In this document: in pieces, positions 13,527 through 13,815 of the stretch
Numbering within the stretch: position 1 is the stretch's first letter
Layout: each line of letters begins with the position of its first letter
NCBI GenBank assembly: GCA_030147905.1
Contig: JASBUM010000621.1
Coordinates: 1-13,815, forward strand
Length of the DNA stretch: 13,815 bases
Reading direction: 5' to 3'
Origin: Acidimangrovimonas sp.
Lineage (GTDB): Bacteria > Pseudomonadota > Alphaproteobacteria > Rhodobacterales > Rhodobacteraceae
The notes under the pieces: generated by a model
Database searches by the model: none
Seen by the model: the letters and a program-made list of their open reading frames with translations, nothing else
Told to the model about the DNA's origin: nothing
Translations under genes and position numbers: made by a program

Positions 13527-13815
13527 CGCCCGAACCCCCGCGTGATCTCGAACCCCGCGCCGGATCCCAAAGCCGGGGCCGACACCGCACCCAGCGACCA
13601 CGCCGCCGGCCAGAACCGGTGCCGGTGCCGACGCCCCGGCCGCATCCGGAAGTCAGACGGCTTCAGGCATTCATTCGCGCGCCCCCTGCATGGCCGGGCG
13701 TCGGGGAGCCTGCCAGTGCGCATGTCCGGGCACATCCCGCTCCGGGCACATTTCGCTTCGGGCACATTTCGCGTCGGGCCATGGCGCGCGGCGCCACCAT
13801 GCGCCCGCCCATCCT
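13527..13815. other. No supported gene; GC-rich spacer with tandem repeat
   Basis: Both strands were read and no frame shows protein-like composition or a good ribosome binding site. A plus-strand gene could begin at the ATG at 13781 or 13799 and run out of the window, but 35 bases are too few to judge. The 16-bp tandem repeat at 13726-13780 is the main structure. Confidence 0.45.
13726..13780. repeat. 16-bp tandem repeat, about 3.4 copies
   Basis: The units are ccgggcacatcccgct (13726-13741), ccgggcacatttcgct (13742-13757), tcgggcacatttcgcg (13758-13773) and the partial tcgggcc (13774-13780). The repeat ends directly before a possible start codon at 13781. Confidence 0.85.

Noticed and set aside
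12498..13601. Minus-strand open frame (367 codons) opposite the PAS gene
   Set aside because: Low-complexity Arg/Gly/Ala sequence antisense to a recognisable PAS_5 domain.
1..13815. tRNA or rRNA genes
   Set aside because: No cloverleaf-like segment or conserved rRNA stretch was noticed on either strand, and none of the insertions uses a tRNA target.

Overview
The window looks like a chromosomal segment of a high-GC alphaproteobacterium, most likely of the Rhodobacterales/Paracoccaceae. The grounds are base composition, a yicC-gmk operon of that type, a PAS_5 protein and a Rhodobacteraceae-style palindromic intergenic repeat. This is judged by eye, without any search.

Positions 9-8448 are a nested stack of mobile elements. 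The outermost and oldest layer is an IS256-family element with 16-bp perfect ends (9-24 and 8433-8448). Its transposase is split into an N-terminal piece (7849-8360, minus) and a C-terminal piece (32-781, minus). The splitter is an IS21-family element (about 782-7848) flanked by an 11-bp direct repeat. Removing it with one repeat copy restores a 416-aa DDE transposase in frame. The IS21 element was itself hit twice. A 2,582-bp element with a large serine recombinase entered the Walker A (P-loop) codons of istB, sharing a 6-bp core (cgcacg) at both junctions; removing it restores a 254-aa IstB exactly in frame. An IS1634-like element (about 5948-7677) entered the right end of IS21, upstream of istA, and splits its array of terminal repeats.

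The serine-recombinase element is the most interesting object. It carries three tightly packed genes: a 147-aa DUF5372-like protein, a 58-aa small protein and a 689-aa recombinase with a C-terminal excisionase-like helix-turn-helix. Both attachment sites can be rebuilt from the junctions. The rebuilt 42-bp attP is an imperfect inverted repeat centred exactly on a non-palindromic CA dinucleotide inside the shared core. This is what a sequence-specific serine integrase should leave, and it suggests an element that parasitises insertion sequences through their most conserved ATPase motif.

From 8469 onward the DNA is ordinary chromosome: a 126-aa protein whose upstream region was cut off by the IS256 end, a convergent intergenic palindrome, and a minus-strand cluster yicC > gmk > gamma-carbonic-anhydrase-like > Cys/Met-metabolism PLP enzyme. 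Divergent from yicC lies a PAS_5-domain protein with a long disordered tail. The last 290 bases hold no supported gene but contain a 16-bp tandem repeat.
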